NCBI GenBank assembly: GCA_910576785.1
Contig: CAJTJG010000006.1
Coordinates: 1-64,000 of the forward strand
DNA: 64,000 nt
Direction of reading: 5' to 3'
DNA from: an uncultured Duncaniella sp.
GTDB lineage: Bacteria > Bacteroidota > Bacteroidia > Bacteroidales > Muribaculaceae
Positions 50,325-59,351 of the stretch are shown here, one piece after another. The notes under the pieces were generated by a model. The model was not told the origin of the DNA. It was given only the letters and a program-made list of their open reading frames with translations, and searched no databases. The position numbers were made by a program, and so were the translations under genes. Position 1 is the first letter of the stretch. Every line of letters starts with the position of its first letter.

Positions 50325-52532
50325 TCATTTGTGAACCACACGGTCGCGCAGCTCGGCAAGCTTGGCCTGATTCCACCTGTTGGTCGTGCCGACAAGATAG
50401 CCGGTGATACGCTGTATGTTGTCTATATTCCTGCTGTGGCAGTGGGGACATTCGTGAAGTTCGGCCTGGGCATCCTCATATCCGCAGTCCATGCAGCGAT
50501 TGCGGTTGTGGTTCACCGATCCGTAACCGATGTTATTCTTGTCCATGAGATCGACAATGTCGCTTATGGCCTTGGGGTTGTGGGTGGCGTCACCATCAAT
50601 CTCCACATAGAATATATGACCGCCGCCGGTGAGCTCGTGATAAGGTGCCTCTATCCTTGCCTTGTGGGCTGGAGAGCATTTGTAGTACACAGGCACATGA
50701 TTGGAGTTGGTGTAATATATCTTGTCCGTTATGCCGGGGATAACGCCGAAACTGCGGCGGTCGCGGGAAGTGAACTTGCCGGAAAGGCCCTCGGCCGGAG
50801 TAGCGAGCACTGAGAAATTGTGCTTATAACGCTCGCAGAAGTCATTGATACGCGAACGCATGTGCGATACTATCTGCAGACCCAGTTTCTGCGCATCCTC
50901 GCTCTCGCCGTGATGCTTCCCGGTCAGAGCTATGAGACACTCGGCCAGACCGATGAATCCTATACCGAGAGTCCCCTGATTTATCACACTCTCTATTGTG
51001 TCGTCAGGCGAGAGGGATTCTGCACCGTTCCACAGCCTGGACATGAGCAGCGGGAACTGTTTTACCTTGGCTGTCTTCTGGAAATCGAAACGGTCATTAA
51101 GCTGTCGGGCTGTGATCTCGAGCACTTCGTCAAGTTTCTTGAAGAAACGCGACTTACGCTCCTCCACATCCACGATATTCATCACCTCGATGGCTATACG
51201 CACTATATTTATTGTGGTGAAGCTGAGATTGCCTCGGCCTATGGATGTCTTCTCTCCGAAACGGTTTTCAAACACACGCGTGCGGCATCCCATGGTAGCC
51301 ACTTCGTATTTATAGCGCTCGGGGTCGTCCGGTGTCCATTTGTCATGCTGATTGAATGTGGCATCGAGATTCAGAAAGTTGGGGAAGAACCTGCGGGCCG
51401 TCACCTTGCATGCCAACTGATAGAGATCATAGTTGGGATCCTCCGGCAGATAGCTCACACCGCGCTTCTTCTTCCATATCTGTATCGGGAAAATGGCCGT
51501 GGCTCCATTGCCCACACCCTCATAGGTGCTGCGGAGGAGTTCGCGGATGATGCACCTTCCTTCGGCAGAGGTGTCAGTACCATAGTTGATAGAGCTGAAC
51601 ACTACCTGATTACCACCGCGCGAGTGGATAGTGTTCATGTTATGTATGAAAGCCTCCATGGACTGATGCACCCGGCTGACTGTCTGGTTGACAGCGTGCT
51701 GCATGAGACGCTCATCACCCTCGAGACCCTCAAGATCGCGCTTCACATAGTCCTTGACAGGAGCATCGTAAAGATGTGACAGATCCTTGCCTGTAAGTTT
51801 TTCAAGATTGACCACTTCCTCCTTGTAGGACGATCTTACAAAAGGTGCGAGATAAAAGTCAAACGCAGGTATGGCCTGGCCTCCATGCATCTCATTCTGG
51901 GCTGTTTCGAGCGAGATACAACCAATGATGCTCGCTGTCTCTATGCGCTTGGCGGGGCGCGACTCGCCATGTCCTGCTATGAATCCGTTCTTAAGTATGC
52001 GGTCAAGCGGATGCTGCACACACGTCAGACTCTTGGTAGGGTAATAGTCCTTGTCATGTATATGGATATAACCGCAGTTGACGGCCTCACGCGCCTCGGG
52101 CGAGAGCAGATAGTCATCCACAAACGGTTTGGTAGTCTCGCTCGCGAACTTCATCATCATACCGGCGGGTGAGTCGGTATTCATATTGGCATTCTCGCGC
52201 GTGATATCATTGTTCTTAGCCTCGATAATCTCGAGAAACATCTCGCGGGTCTTGGCACGGCGGGCTATCGAACGCTGATCGCGGTAGGCGATATAACGTT
52301 TTGCCACTTCCTTGCGGGGGGAATTCATAAGTTCAAGCTCTACACGATCCTGAATCTCCTCGACCGACATCTGCTGCTCACCGCTCATCGTTATGATGTC
52401 GACTATCCTTGCTATGAGGGCCTCGTCCTCGCCACGCTCGGTGGTGAGCATTGCCTTGCGTATCGCGGCCTTGATCTTCTCCTCGTTGTAGCCGACGATA
52501 CGACCGTCGCGCTTGACTACTGTATGAATCAT
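50325..52532 (-). CDS. nrdD: Anaerobic ribonucleoside-triphosphate reductase
   Basis: A 735-residue class III reductase that makes dNTPs without oxygen. An N-terminal ATP-cone (VVKRDGRIVGYNEEKIKAAIRKAM, about 4-90) senses ATP/dATP. The catalytic barrel follows. The zinc site CMDCGY and CPHC is near residues 675-697. The glycyl radical residue is Gly711 in RITGYLVGTTNRW at the C-terminus. I chose the ATG at 52532, where the ATP-cone begins; the upstream frame is leader. The promoter is at 52642-52611 with a leader of about 70 bases. Confidence 0.97.
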   Translation of the reverse strand: MIHTVVKRDGRIVGYNEEKIKAAIRKAMLTTERGEDEALIARIVDIITMSGEQQMSVEEIQDRVELELMNSPRKEVAKRYIAYRDQRSIARRAKTREMFLEIIEAKNNDITRENANMNTDSPAGMMMKFASETTKPFVDDYLLSPEAREAVNCGYIHIHDKDYYPTKSLTCVQHPLDRILKNGFIAGHGESRPAKRIETASIIGCISLETAQNEMHGGQAIPAFDFYLAPFVRSSYKEEVVNLEKLTGKDLSHLYDAPVKDYVKRDLEGLEGDERLMQHAVNQTVSRVHQSMEAFIHNMNTIHSRGGNQVVFSSINYGTDTSAEGRCIIRELLRSTYEGVGNGATAIFPIQIWKKKRGVSYLPEDPNYDLYQLACKVTARRFFPNFLNLDATFNQHDKWTPDDPERYKYEVATMGCRTRVFENRFGEKTSIGRGNLSFTTINIVRIAIEVMNIVDVEERKSRFFKKLDEVLEITARQLNDRFDFQKTAKVKQFPLLMSRLWNGAESLSPDDTIESVINQGTLGIGFIGLAECLIALTGKHHGESEDAQKLGLQIVSHMRSRINDFCERYKHNFSVLATPAEGLSGKFTSRDRRSFGVIPGITDKIYYTNSNHVPVYYKCSPAHKARIEAPYHELTGGGHIFYVEIDGDATHNPKAISDIVDLMDKNNIGYGSVNHNRNRCMDCGYEDAQAELHECPHCHSRNIDNIQRITGYLVGTTNRWNQAKLAELRDRVVHK

Positions 52533-52610
52533 TTCTTTTGTTTTGGGGGGTTGTCTTATGTTTGGTATGTGGTGGCCGCATGGGGCCTGATATTGTCTAA
52601 ATCCACAGTG

Positions 52611-52642
52611 CAAAGTTAGACACGAACTCCCATAAATCCAAA
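52611..52642 (-). promoter_or_regulatory. Promoter of nrdDG
   Basis: On the minus strand TTTG (52642-52639), 20 bp, TAACTTTG (52618-52611). Both elements match the consensus exactly. Confidence 0.75.
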
Positions 52643-52863
52643 TAAATTTATGTTAAAACGATTGTCAACGTTTTCTTTTTGGACAACTTTTTGTATTTAT
52701 AAAAATCACAAAATAATGATTATCAGATATGTAAGTTTTGGTTTTGGATAACTTTAGAATTTATCAACAATCGCAGGTGTACAAAAATATAAAAATTCAC
52801 TTCCACAACGGTGTGTAATTTCAGTCAGACTCCGTATATGAATTTAAATGAAATATGCAACTA

Positions 52864-52885
52864 CAAAAACGGCTTTTTATAAGCC
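52864..52885 (-). terminator. Intrinsic terminator of the TonB-domain gene
   Basis: On the minus strand GGCTT-ATAAA-AAGCC (52885-52871) followed by GTTTTTG, 22 bp beyond the stop at 52907. The stem is only 5 bp, so it may be weak. Confidence 0.5.
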
Positions 52886-52906
52886 TCATGTGCTCTTGTT
52901 GCGTGG

Positions 52907-53338
52907 TCACTTTCTGAAAGGGATGGAAATGATGCAGTATACGGGGACGGTCCTGTTGCCAATCTGTCCTGCATTCCACACAGGCATCTCTGAAATTATT
53001 CTCACGGCTTCCCGGTCAAGGGAGGACTCCACACCTTTTATTACGGATATATGTGATATATTCCCATCCTCATTGACAACAAAGCTGCACCTTACACGGC
53101 CCTGCACACCTTCCTGATAGGCCCGTTCGGGATACACACGCTCTCTGTTTATGAAATTCATCATGGCGATATCCCCACCCGGGAATTGCGGAGCCTTGTC
53201 GACAGTGTCGGGATCGTACACCTCTACTATCTCCCTGTCGCCGGAGTAGTGCTGCATATTGCCACCCTTGGCCGACAGAGCCAAAGTTGAACCCACTGAT
53301 ATGGACGAAAAGATGATGAATCGTATAAGTGAAGACAT
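52907..53338 (-). CDS. Exported TonB C-terminal-domain protein
   Basis: A 143-residue protein with a signal peptide (about 1-23) and a single TonB C-terminal domain: PQFPGGDIAMMNFINRERVYPERAYQEGVQGRVRCSFVV, DREAVRIISEMPVWNAGQIGNRTVPVYCIISIPF. The PGG and YP elements and the final two strands are typical. It lacks the membrane anchor and proline linker of a true energy transducer, so it is probably a periplasmic member of the family with another role. It has its own promoter and is divergent from porQ. Confidence 0.85.
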   Translation of the reverse strand: MSSLIRFIIFSSISVGSTLALSAKGGNMQHYSGDREIVEVYDPDTVDKAPQFPGGDIAMMNFINRERVYPERAYQEGVQGRVRCSFVVNEDGNISHISVIKGVESSLDREAVRIISEMPVWNAGQIGNRTVPVYCIISIPFRK

Positions 53339-53374
53339 TTTGTCAAACTATTAGAGGAGTGAGATTTGTGAAAA

Positions 53375-53406
53375 CAAAGTTATAAGATACGGCGGCAAGG
53401 GGCAAA
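53375..53406 (-). promoter_or_regulatory. Promoter of the TonB-domain gene
   Basis: On the minus strand TTTG (53406-53403), 20 bp, TAACTTTG (53382-53375). The start at 53338 is 36 bp downstream. Confidence 0.7.
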
Positions 53407-53526
53407 TCTTTTGATAATGATTACGATTGTTTTAGTTATCTTTACACTTGGCATACCATAATAAAACAGCCATTCACACGTTATCTATTCAGGACATTCA
53501 CGCGTGTCCCGATTATTCATGAAATA

Positions 53527-54555
53527 ATGACTTCATTATCAAAATATATATCCGTAACACTGACCATACTGTTAGTATCAGCCTTTGCCGGAAAGATGTC
53601 GGCGCAGGACGGAACCTCGGTATACTCGTTTCTGAATCTGCCCACATCCACCCTCGCATATGGCCTTGGCGGAATAAACATATCCAACATAGATGACGAT
53701 ATCAACGCATCCGACCGCAATCCCGGACTGCTTGGATCGGAAGTGGACATGCAGCTCGGTGTGAACTACATGAAATATATAGGAGAGAGCAATTTTGCCG
53801 GCGTGAAATTCGGGCGAAGGGCCGGCGATCACGGCGCCTGGGCAGCCGGCATACAATATTTCGGCTACGGAAAAATAAAAGGTGCGGATATCGACGGCAC
53901 CCTCACCGGTGACATCTCGCCGAAGGACATGCTGTTTTCAGCCACCTATGCCCACGATATCACCGACCGTTGGCGTGGAGGAGCAACTGTCAAGATGGTA
54001 TACTCATCATACGATGCTTATTCAGCCATGGCACTCGCCACCGACATTGGTGTGAATTACTACAACCCCGACAGCGACTTCTCATTCTCGGCTATGGTTG
54101 CCAACCTCGGCGGACAGGTGAAAAAATTCAACGACCGAGGCGAACGCCTCCCCATAGATATCCGGCTCGGTATATCGAAAGGTCTCGGATCTCTCCCGGT
54201 GGTTTTCTCCGTCACCGCATGGAATCTGACAAAATGGAAATTACCATATTACGACAATGGCGACGGTACCGACGGCAACAGCGGCACTCTTAAAGAGAAC
54301 TTCTCCTCCAATCTATTCCGCCATCTTGTGTTTGCCGCCGACTTCGTGCCCAGCGAAAATTTCCACATAGGCTTAGGCTACAACTACAAGACCCGCACAG
54401 ACATGTCCACCTACAAGCGCAGCATCCTCTCGGGATTTTCGGCATGTATGGGTCTGAAAGTAAAGAATTTCGGCATAGGCATAGCCTTTGCCCAGCCCCA
54501 TTCGGGGGCAACCACATTCATGCTCAACCTTTCAACAAAACTTTATGAGTTCTGA
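53527..54555 (+). CDS. porQ: Type IX secretion system protein PorQ
   Basis: A 342-residue outer-membrane protein with a signal peptide (about 1-26, ending MSAQ) and a PorV/PorQ-type beta-barrel. The N-terminal SVYSFLNLPTSTLAYGLGGINISNIDDDINASDRNPGLL is characteristic of PorQ. In the type IX system PorQ, with PorZ, PorV and PorU, supports attachment of cargo at the cell surface. The two pectin enzymes in this window carry C-terminal sorting-type domains that would use such a system. cmk starts inside its last 11 bp, a pairing that favours stable co-expression. A GGACA/TGTCC stem lies in the leader near 53492-53510. Confidence 0.92.
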   Translation: MTSLSKYISVTLTILLVSAFAGKMSAQDGTSVYSFLNLPTSTLAYGLGGINISNIDDDINASDRNPGLLGSEVDMQLGVNYMKYIGESNFAGVKFGRRAGDHGAWAAGIQYFGYGKIKGADIDGTLTGDISPKDMLFSATYAHDITDRWRGGATVKMVYSSYDAYSAMALATDIGVNYYNPDSDFSFSAMVANLGGQVKKFNDRGERLPIDIRLGISKGLGSLPVVFSVTAWNLTKWKLPYYDNGDGTDGNSGTLKENFSSNLFRHLVFAADFVPSENFHIGLGYNYKTRTDMSTYKRSILSGFSACMGLKVKNFGIGIAFAQPHSGATTFMLNLSTKLYEF

Positions 54556-55264
54556 AAAGAAAATCATCATAGCCATCGACGGATATTCATCCTCCGGCAA
54601 AAGCACCATGGCCCGGGCGTTGGCCAGAAACATCGGATACCGCTACATCGACTCCGGCGCAATGTACCGCGCCGTCACGCTCTATGCCCTGCGCAACGGT
54701 TATGTATCGGAAGGCACAGCCCCCGACATCCAAGCTATCACAGCCGCCCTTCCCTCTATCCATATAGACTTCCAGGTCACCCCTGATGGACAGGACACCC
54801 TGCTCAACGGAGAGAACGTGGAAAGCGAGATACGCACCCTGCGCGTATCATCGTGCGTCTCCCCCATTGCAGCCATACCTGCCGTGCGCCATGCACTTGT
54901 GGATATGCAACGCGCCATGGGCACAAGCAAGGGCATAGTGATGGATGGCCGCGACATAGGCACCGTTGTGTTCCCCGACGCTGAGATGAAAGTATTCTGC
55001 GATGCAAGCGCACAGAAACGTGCCGAACGCCGCTACAGGGAGCTTACGGCAAAAGGGGCGCAGGTGACGCTCGACGAAGTGCTTGAAAACGTCATGTCGC
55101 GCGACCACATAGACGAGACCCGCGATGAGAGCCCACTGCGCAAAGCCTCCGATGCAGTTTCGCTTGACAACTCCAAGATGTCCATCGCCGAGCAGGACGC
55201 ATGGCTCATGTCGTTATACAATAGGACAATCGATTCCCTCCACACCATCCACCCTGAAAGATGA
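54545..55264 (+). CDS. cmk: Cytidylate kinase
   Basis: A 239-residue kinase that phosphorylates CMP and dCMP. The P-loop is IDGYSSSGKSTMARALA (about 11-27), followed by GYRYIDSGAMYRAVTLYA, the substrate-binding GRDIGTVVFPDAEMKVF (about 140) and the lid RAERRYREL. I chose the ATG at 54545, which overlaps porQ by 11 bp. The frame upstream lies inside porQ. Its stop overlaps the ispH ATG. Confidence 0.96.
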   Translation: MSSEKKIIIAIDGYSSSGKSTMARALARNIGYRYIDSGAMYRAVTLYALRNGYVSEGTAPDIQAITAALPSIHIDFQVTPDGQDTLLNGENVESEIRTLRVSSCVSPIAAIPAVRHALVDMQRAMGTSKGIVMDGRDIGTVVFPDAEMKVFCDASAQKRAERRYRELTAKGAQVTLDEVLENVMSRDHIDETRDESPLRKASDAVSLDNSKMSIAEQDAWLMSLYNRTIDSLHTIHPER

Positions 55265-56148
55265 TGCCGGAAATTGAGATAGACGCACGCTCCGGATTCT
55301 GCCATGGAGTGGTCACTGCCATACGCAAGGCCGAGGAAGAGCTCGGACGCAGCGACGAACCGTTGTATTGCCTCGGCGATATAGTCCACAACAGCGATGA
55401 GGTGGAACGTCTCGGCAACGCCGGACTGGTGACGATAGACCATCAGGATCTCGCCCGTCTCAGCAACGCACGTGTGCTGCTACGGGCTCATGGGGAGCCC
55501 CCCTCCACCTATGCCGTTGCCGCGTCACGCAACATCGAGATCATCGATGCCACATGTCCCGTGGTGCTCCAGCTGCAAAAACGCATAAAGGCCACCTACG
55601 ATGCTCCCGGCGAGAAACCGCAGATAGTGATCTACGGCAAGTCGGGACATGCCGAAGTGAACGGACTCGTAGGCCAGACCAATGGAGAGGCCATTGTGGT
55701 GGAATGCCCCGATCAGCTCTCGCGCATCGACTTCAACCGTGATATAGTCCTTTACTCCCAGACCACCATGTCTCTTCAAGGGCTTGCCGGGATGGTCGAG
55801 GAGATCTCGCGCCGCATAGGTCCGGGCGTGAAGTTCCGGTACTTCGACACCATCTGTCGCCAGGTGGCCAACAGGGTGAACCATCTACGGGAATTCTCGA
55901 GATCGCACGATGTGGTCCTATTTGTGTCCGGCGCCAAAAGCAGCAACGGCAAGGTGCTCTACAAGGAGTGTCTCGGAGTCAACCCCCGATGCCACTTCGT
56001 GTCACGCGCCGGAGACTTCAGGCCCGAATGGGTTGCCGGAGCCGGCTCTATCGGCATATGCGGAGCCACATCCACGCCAAGATGGCTCATGGAGCAGGTC
56101 AGAGACGCGGTGAGCGACGTTTTCTCTACTGATGAAAGCCATGGATAA
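55261..56148 (+). CDS. ispH: 4-hydroxy-3-methylbut-2-enyl diphosphate reductase
   Basis: A 295-residue iron-sulfur enzyme, last step of the non-mevalonate isoprenoid pathway, producing IPP and DMAPP. The three cluster cysteines lie in ARSGFCHGVV (Cys14), IDATCPVV and GICGATSTPRWL. Other family marks are LGDIVHNSDEVERL, LLRAHGEPP and SQTTMSLQGL with DTICRQVANR. It overlaps cmk by 4 bp (an ATG 3 bp later is also possible) and the exonuclease gene by 17 bp. Confidence 0.96.
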   Translation: MMPEIEIDARSGFCHGVVTAIRKAEEELGRSDEPLYCLGDIVHNSDEVERLGNAGLVTIDHQDLARLSNARVLLRAHGEPPSTYAVAASRNIEIIDATCPVVLQLQKRIKATYDAPGEKPQIVIYGKSGHAEVNGLVGQTNGEAIVVECPDQLSRIDFNRDIVLYSQTTMSLQGLAGMVEEISRRIGPGVKFRYFDTICRQVANRVNHLREFSRSHDVVLFVSGAKSSNGKVLYKECLGVNPRCHFVSRAGDFRPEWVAGAGSIGICGATSTPRWLMEQVRDAVSDVFSTDESHG

Positions 56149-56641
56149 TTTCGTGGCCATAGATGTCGAGACCGCCAATAACTATCCCAGCTCCATATGT
56201 GCCATTGGAGCGGTGAAAGTAGTCGACGGAATGATAGCCGACAGATTCTATGAACTCGTGAAGCCCGAGCCGGACTTCTACTTCCGCCACTTCACGCAGA
56301 ACATCCATGGCATCGGGCCACGCGACACGGAGAACGCACGCACGTTCGACCGCGTATGGCAGGATGTCAAAGCCATGGCAGGCGATCTGCCTTTCGTGGC
56401 CCACAACAAGAGCTTCGATGAGAAATGCATACGCGAATGCCACAGAGTATACCGTATGGACTACCCCTATCCCCCGTTTCATTGCACTCTGGCCGCATCC
56501 AGACGCATGATCCCGCGGCAGCACCTCTCCTCCTACAGTCTCCCTTATGTATGCGAATTCCTCGGCATACCGTTTTTCAATCATCACAACGCATTGGCCG
56601 ACGCCGAGGCATGTGCGAAAATAGCGATGGTCTTATTATGA
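56132..56641 (+). CDS. DnaQ-like 3'-5' exonuclease
   Basis: A 169-residue single-domain exonuclease of the DEDDh type. Exo I is FVAIDVETANNYPSSICAIGAV (Asp and Glu of DVET), Exo II is FVAHNKSFDEK, and Exo III is HHNALADAEACA with the catalytic His and Asp. It resembles the epsilon proofreading subunit but lacks polymerase-binding extensions, so it may act in repair or RNA trimming. It starts within ispH (17-bp overlap) and its stop overlaps the next ATG (ATGA). Confidence 0.9.
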   Translation: MKAMDNFVAIDVETANNYPSSICAIGAVKVVDGMIADRFYELVKPEPDFYFRHFTQNIHGIGPRDTENARTFDRVWQDVKAMAGDLPFVAHNKSFDEKCIRECHRVYRMDYPYPPFHCTLAASRRMIPRQHLSSYSLPYVCEFLGIPFFNHHNALADAEACAKIAMVLL

Positions 56642-56979
56642 AAAAGAGTCTCAAATTCTATCTGCTGGCCGTCACAGCCATATTTTCGGCAAGCATATCC
56701 ATCACATCATGCAGCTGCAGCACAGACGGCAGCTCCACCCATGTCTCCTCGCGGGTCATGGACAAGGACGCATACCGCCTTGGCGAGCAGCATGCGCGCG
56801 AGGCCATCGATCTGTCCGGCAACGAGACCGCACTTCAGGAAAAGTTGCTTGACATACGCGCCCGCATCACAAACATCAGATACAATCTCGGTGCCCAGAG
56901 CGCAGCCGACTACGAACGCGGCTTCACGAGATATATTAAGGCCAATTCCGACACTCTGACACAGCTGCTTCTGGAATGA
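56638..56979 (+). CDS. Small lipoprotein, unknown function
   Basis: A 113-residue protein with a signal peptide and lipobox ending at Cys25 (ISITSC), followed by CSTDGSS; there is no Lys-acidic-acidic surface export signal, so a periplasm-facing location is more likely. The mature part is mostly helical (DAYRLGEQHAREAIDLSG, ALQEKLLDIRARITNIRYNLG) and may form a coiled coil. The frame upstream of 56638 lies within the exonuclease gene. It is the last gene of the porQ-cmk-ispH series, before thrC with its own promoter. Confidence 0.7.
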   Translation: MKKSLKFYLLAVTAIFSASISITSCSCSTDGSSTHVSSRVMDKDAYRLGEQHAREAIDLSGNETALQEKLLDIRARITNIRYNLGAQSAADYERGFTRYIKANSDTLTQLLLE

Positions 56980-56990
56980 GACACGGAATA

Positions 56991-57022
56991 TTTGTTTGTA
57001 ATATCAAAATTTAGTACCTTTG
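56991..57022 (+). promoter_or_regulatory. Promoter of thrC
   Basis: TTTG at 56991-56994, 20 bp, TACCTTTG at 57015-57022, both matching the consensus. An inverted repeat TGTCTG-TAGTT-CAGACA (57021-57037) begins at the end of the -7 box, so it covers the transcription start and the first leader bases. The ATG at 57045 follows. Confidence 0.75.
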
Positions 57023-57044
57023 TCTGTAGTTCAGACAGACTATC

Positions 57045-58364
57045 ATGCAATTCTACAGCACAAACGGACAATGTCAGCCGGCCTCGCTCAAAGAGGCCGT
57101 GATGCAGGGCCTCGCTCCCGACGGCGGTCTTTTTATGCCGGAAAGAATCCCTGTGATCCCCCGGGCCTTTTTCAACAATATCGGGGAGATGAACATTCGT
57201 GAGATCTCCTACGTGGTGGCCGATCTCCTTCTGGGTCAGGACATCGAATCGGAGGAGATCCAGAAGATTGTAAATGACACCTTCTCGTTCGACGTACCTC
57301 TCGCCAGGCTTGACGACAATATATATGCACTCGAGCTCTTCCACGGTCCCACTCTTGCGTTCAAGGATGTAGGCGCACGATTCCTCGCCCGCGTCATAAG
57401 TCACTACTCGGGCAAGGAGGGACGCACCGTAAAGGTCATTGTAGCCACATCCGGCGACTCCGGTGGAGCCGTAGCCAACGGTTTTCTCAACGTCCCCGGC
57501 GTGGAGGTGTACGTGGTATACCCTTCCGGATGTCTCACACAGTTGCAACGGGCGCAGTTCACCATACCCGGATCCAACATCCACCCCATAGAAGTGATAG
57601 GCAATTTCGACGACTGCCAGCGTATAGTCAAGGAATGCCTTGCCGACCAGGAGTTACGGCGATCAACAGGACTCACCTCGGCCAACTCCATAAACATCTG
57701 CCGCCTCATACCGCAGTTGTTCTACTTCTTCCACGCATACGCCTCGCTTGTCCACAGGCTGGGCCATCTGCCCGGAATAGTTGTCTCCGTGCCATGCGGC
57801 AACCTCGGCAACCTCACAGCCGGACTTCTGGCCCGCGAGATGGGGCTCCCGATAAGCAGATTCGTGGTGGCCAACAATGTAAACGATACTACCGTGCGCT
57901 ATCTTCACACCGGCATCTTCGACCCCAGACGTGCAGTGAGGACTGTTGCCTGCGCCATGGATGTTGGCAACCCTTCCAACATCCAGCGCATCAGATGCAT
58001 ATTTGACACACCCGGCCACAGCAGCCTCCCGGAGATACTCCACGGCTATTCGTACACCGACGAGGATATACTCGGCACGATATCCGACACCTACTCCATC
58101 AACAGCTACCTCACCGACCCCCATGGCGCCGCCGCGCTCCGTGCGTTACGCGAGGATCTGAAAGAGGGCGAGACCGGAGTGTTCCTCGAGACAGCCCACC
58201 CGTCCAAATTCCCTCGGGCCATCGAATCGGCCACCGGAGTGACATTCCCTGCCGTAGATGCATCCTCACTGGCAAAAGTACACATCCCGAGGATATCATC
58301 ATCGGCCGATGCGCTTAAAAAGACACTCGCCTCCCAAACCATCGGTTCGGGGGCTACGTTATAA
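57045..58364 (+). CDS. thrC: Threonine synthase
   Basis: A 439-residue PLP enzyme converting O-phosphohomoserine to threonine. The N-terminal FYSTNGQ and LAPDGGLFMP are typical of the bacterial long form. The PLP-binding Lys107 lies in FHGPTLAFKDVGARFLA. The phosphate-binding SGDSGGAVANGFL follows at about 140. The aspartate kinase it depends on (lysC) is in the same window, but homoserine genes are not adjacent. Confidence 0.96.
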   Translation: MQFYSTNGQCQPASLKEAVMQGLAPDGGLFMPERIPVIPRAFFNNIGEMNIREISYVVADLLLGQDIESEEIQKIVNDTFSFDVPLARLDDNIYALELFHGPTLAFKDVGARFLARVISHYSGKEGRTVKVIVATSGDSGGAVANGFLNVPGVEVYVVYPSGCLTQLQRAQFTIPGSNIHPIEVIGNFDDCQRIVKECLADQELRRSTGLTSANSINICRLIPQLFYFFHAYASLVHRLGHLPGIVVSVPCGNLGNLTAGLLAREMGLPISRFVVANNVNDTTVRYLHTGIFDPRRAVRTVACAMDVGNPSNIQRIRCIFDTPGHSSLPEILHGYSYTDEDILGTISDTYSINSYLTDPHGAAALRALREDLKEGETGVFLETAHPSKFPRAIESATGVTFPAVDASSLAKVHIPRISSSADALKKTLASQTIGSGATL

Positions 58365-58407
58365 AACAAACATATATATCCATCAACAATCAATCCCCCC
58401 CACTGAA

Positions 58408-58773
58408 ATGGCTTCCAACAAAAGACTGCTCAAAAAGGAGATCCGCACCATCTGCGGAGCCCTTGCCGGAGAGTGCGTGCTCGCCAAACTGTCAATCCCC
58501 GGTGTAAACCCCGAGTCATACAACAAGATCATCTACGAACTCGCCGACATCCAGGAGTCCGCCCTCTCGCTTGTCAACGTCGACTTTCCCCAGTCGCCCG
58601 CTGCATTCGACAGCCGCAAGGCATACATGGACGCACGCCACTCATATTTCAAGCAGGCCTACCGCAAACTCAAAGGCAACTTCAACAGCCGCATCGAGGA
58701 TGTGGTCAAGGAAATGAATGCCGCACTTCCTGCCGAGCAGAAAGAGGCAAACAAGTCGGCTTCTGGAAAATAA
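58408..58773 (+). CDS. Conserved hypothetical helical protein
   Basis: A 121-residue, highly charged and mainly helical protein (LLKKEIRTICGALAGECVLAK; YFKQAYRKLKGNFNSRIEDVVKEMN) with no signal peptide or membrane segment. No family is recognised. I chose the ATG at 58408; the frame continues upstream inside thrC but in a different frame from it. It lies 43 bp after thrC and 29 bp before the acyltransferase, so it is likely co-transcribed with one or both. Confidence 0.55.
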   Translation: MASNKRLLKKEIRTICGALAGECVLAKLSIPGVNPESYNKIIYELADIQESALSLVNVDFPQSPAAFDSRKAYMDARHSYFKQAYRKLKGNFNSRIEDVVKEMNAALPAEQKEANKSASGK

Positions 58774-58802
58774 CAGTCCTATCCGCCTCTCTCCTCGCAT
58801 AA

Positions 58803-59351
58803 ATGATGAAAAAAGCAATCAGCAAATTTCTTCTAAAGCTCTTCGGATGGAAGGTCATATGCACTGTACCCTCCTATCCGAAGAGCATAATATGCGTGGC
58901 ACCCCACACCTCCAACTGGGATTTCGTGCTTGGCGAGCTCGCCTATTGGTCACTCGGCCGCCGCGCAGGCTTTCTGATGAAGGAAGCCTGGTTTTTCTTC
59001 CCTATGAATCTCCTGTTCAAATCGCTCGGAGGCATTCCTGTGCCCAAGCGGCGCGGAGGTTCGCTGTCCGATGTGATAGTGCATAAATTCAAGGAGGCCG
59101 ACTCCATGTCGCTCGCCATCACTCCCGAAGGCACAAGAGCACGGGTGACAGATTGGCGCACAGGATTCCTCCACATCGCCTACGATGCCGAAGTGCCCAT
59201 CGTGCTTGGCGCGATCGATGCCCCCACCAAGACCATACATCTGGAAAAAACCTTCATACCTACAGGCAATATCCCTGATGATATGGTGAAAATCAAAAAA
59301 TACTACAGGGATTTTACCGGTATAAAACCTGAAAATTTTTCTGCGGAATGA
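58803..59351 (+). CDS. PlsC-like 1-acylglycerol-phosphate acyltransferase
   Basis: A 182-residue member of the lysophosphatidate acyltransferase superfamily. The catalytic HX4D motif is HTSNWD (His35, Asp40) and motif III is PEGTR (108-112), which binds the glycerol phosphate. It lacks a long N-terminal membrane anchor and is shorter than classical PlsC (about 240 residues), so the acceptor may be a different lysolipid; it fits the short acyltransferases common in Bacteroidetes. It overlaps the omega-amidase gene by 4 bp (ATGA), suggesting coupled translation. Confidence 0.85.
   Translation: MMKKAISKFLLKLFGWKVICTVPSYPKSIICVAPHTSNWDFVLGELAYWSLGRRAGFLMKEAWFFFPMNLLFKSLGGIPVPKRRGGSLSDVIVHKFKEADSMSLAITPEGTRARVTDWRTGFLHIAYDAEVPIVLGAIDAPTKTIHLEKTFIPTGNIPDDMVKIKKYYRDFTGIKPENFSAE

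Larger units (their letters stand above)
52533..52906. other. Intergenic region upstream of nrdD, 374 bp
   Basis: This is the only gap over 300 bp. It holds the nrdD leader (52533-52610), the nrdD promoter (52611-52642), a very AT-rich segment of about 200 bp (52640-52850) and the terminator of the TonB-domain gene (52864-52885). Within the AT-rich part, TTTGGATAA (52743-52751) and TTATCAACA (52761-52769) are each one mismatch from a DnaA box, in opposite orientation. No open frame or RNA gene is recognisable. Confidence 0.6.

Noticed and set aside
52640..52850. AT-rich segment with DnaA-box-like sites as a replication origin
   Set aside because: Only two sites one mismatch from consensus are visible and no dnaA, dnaN, gidA or similar gene is near. 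It is more simply the nrdD upstream region. GC-skew over the chromosome would settle it.
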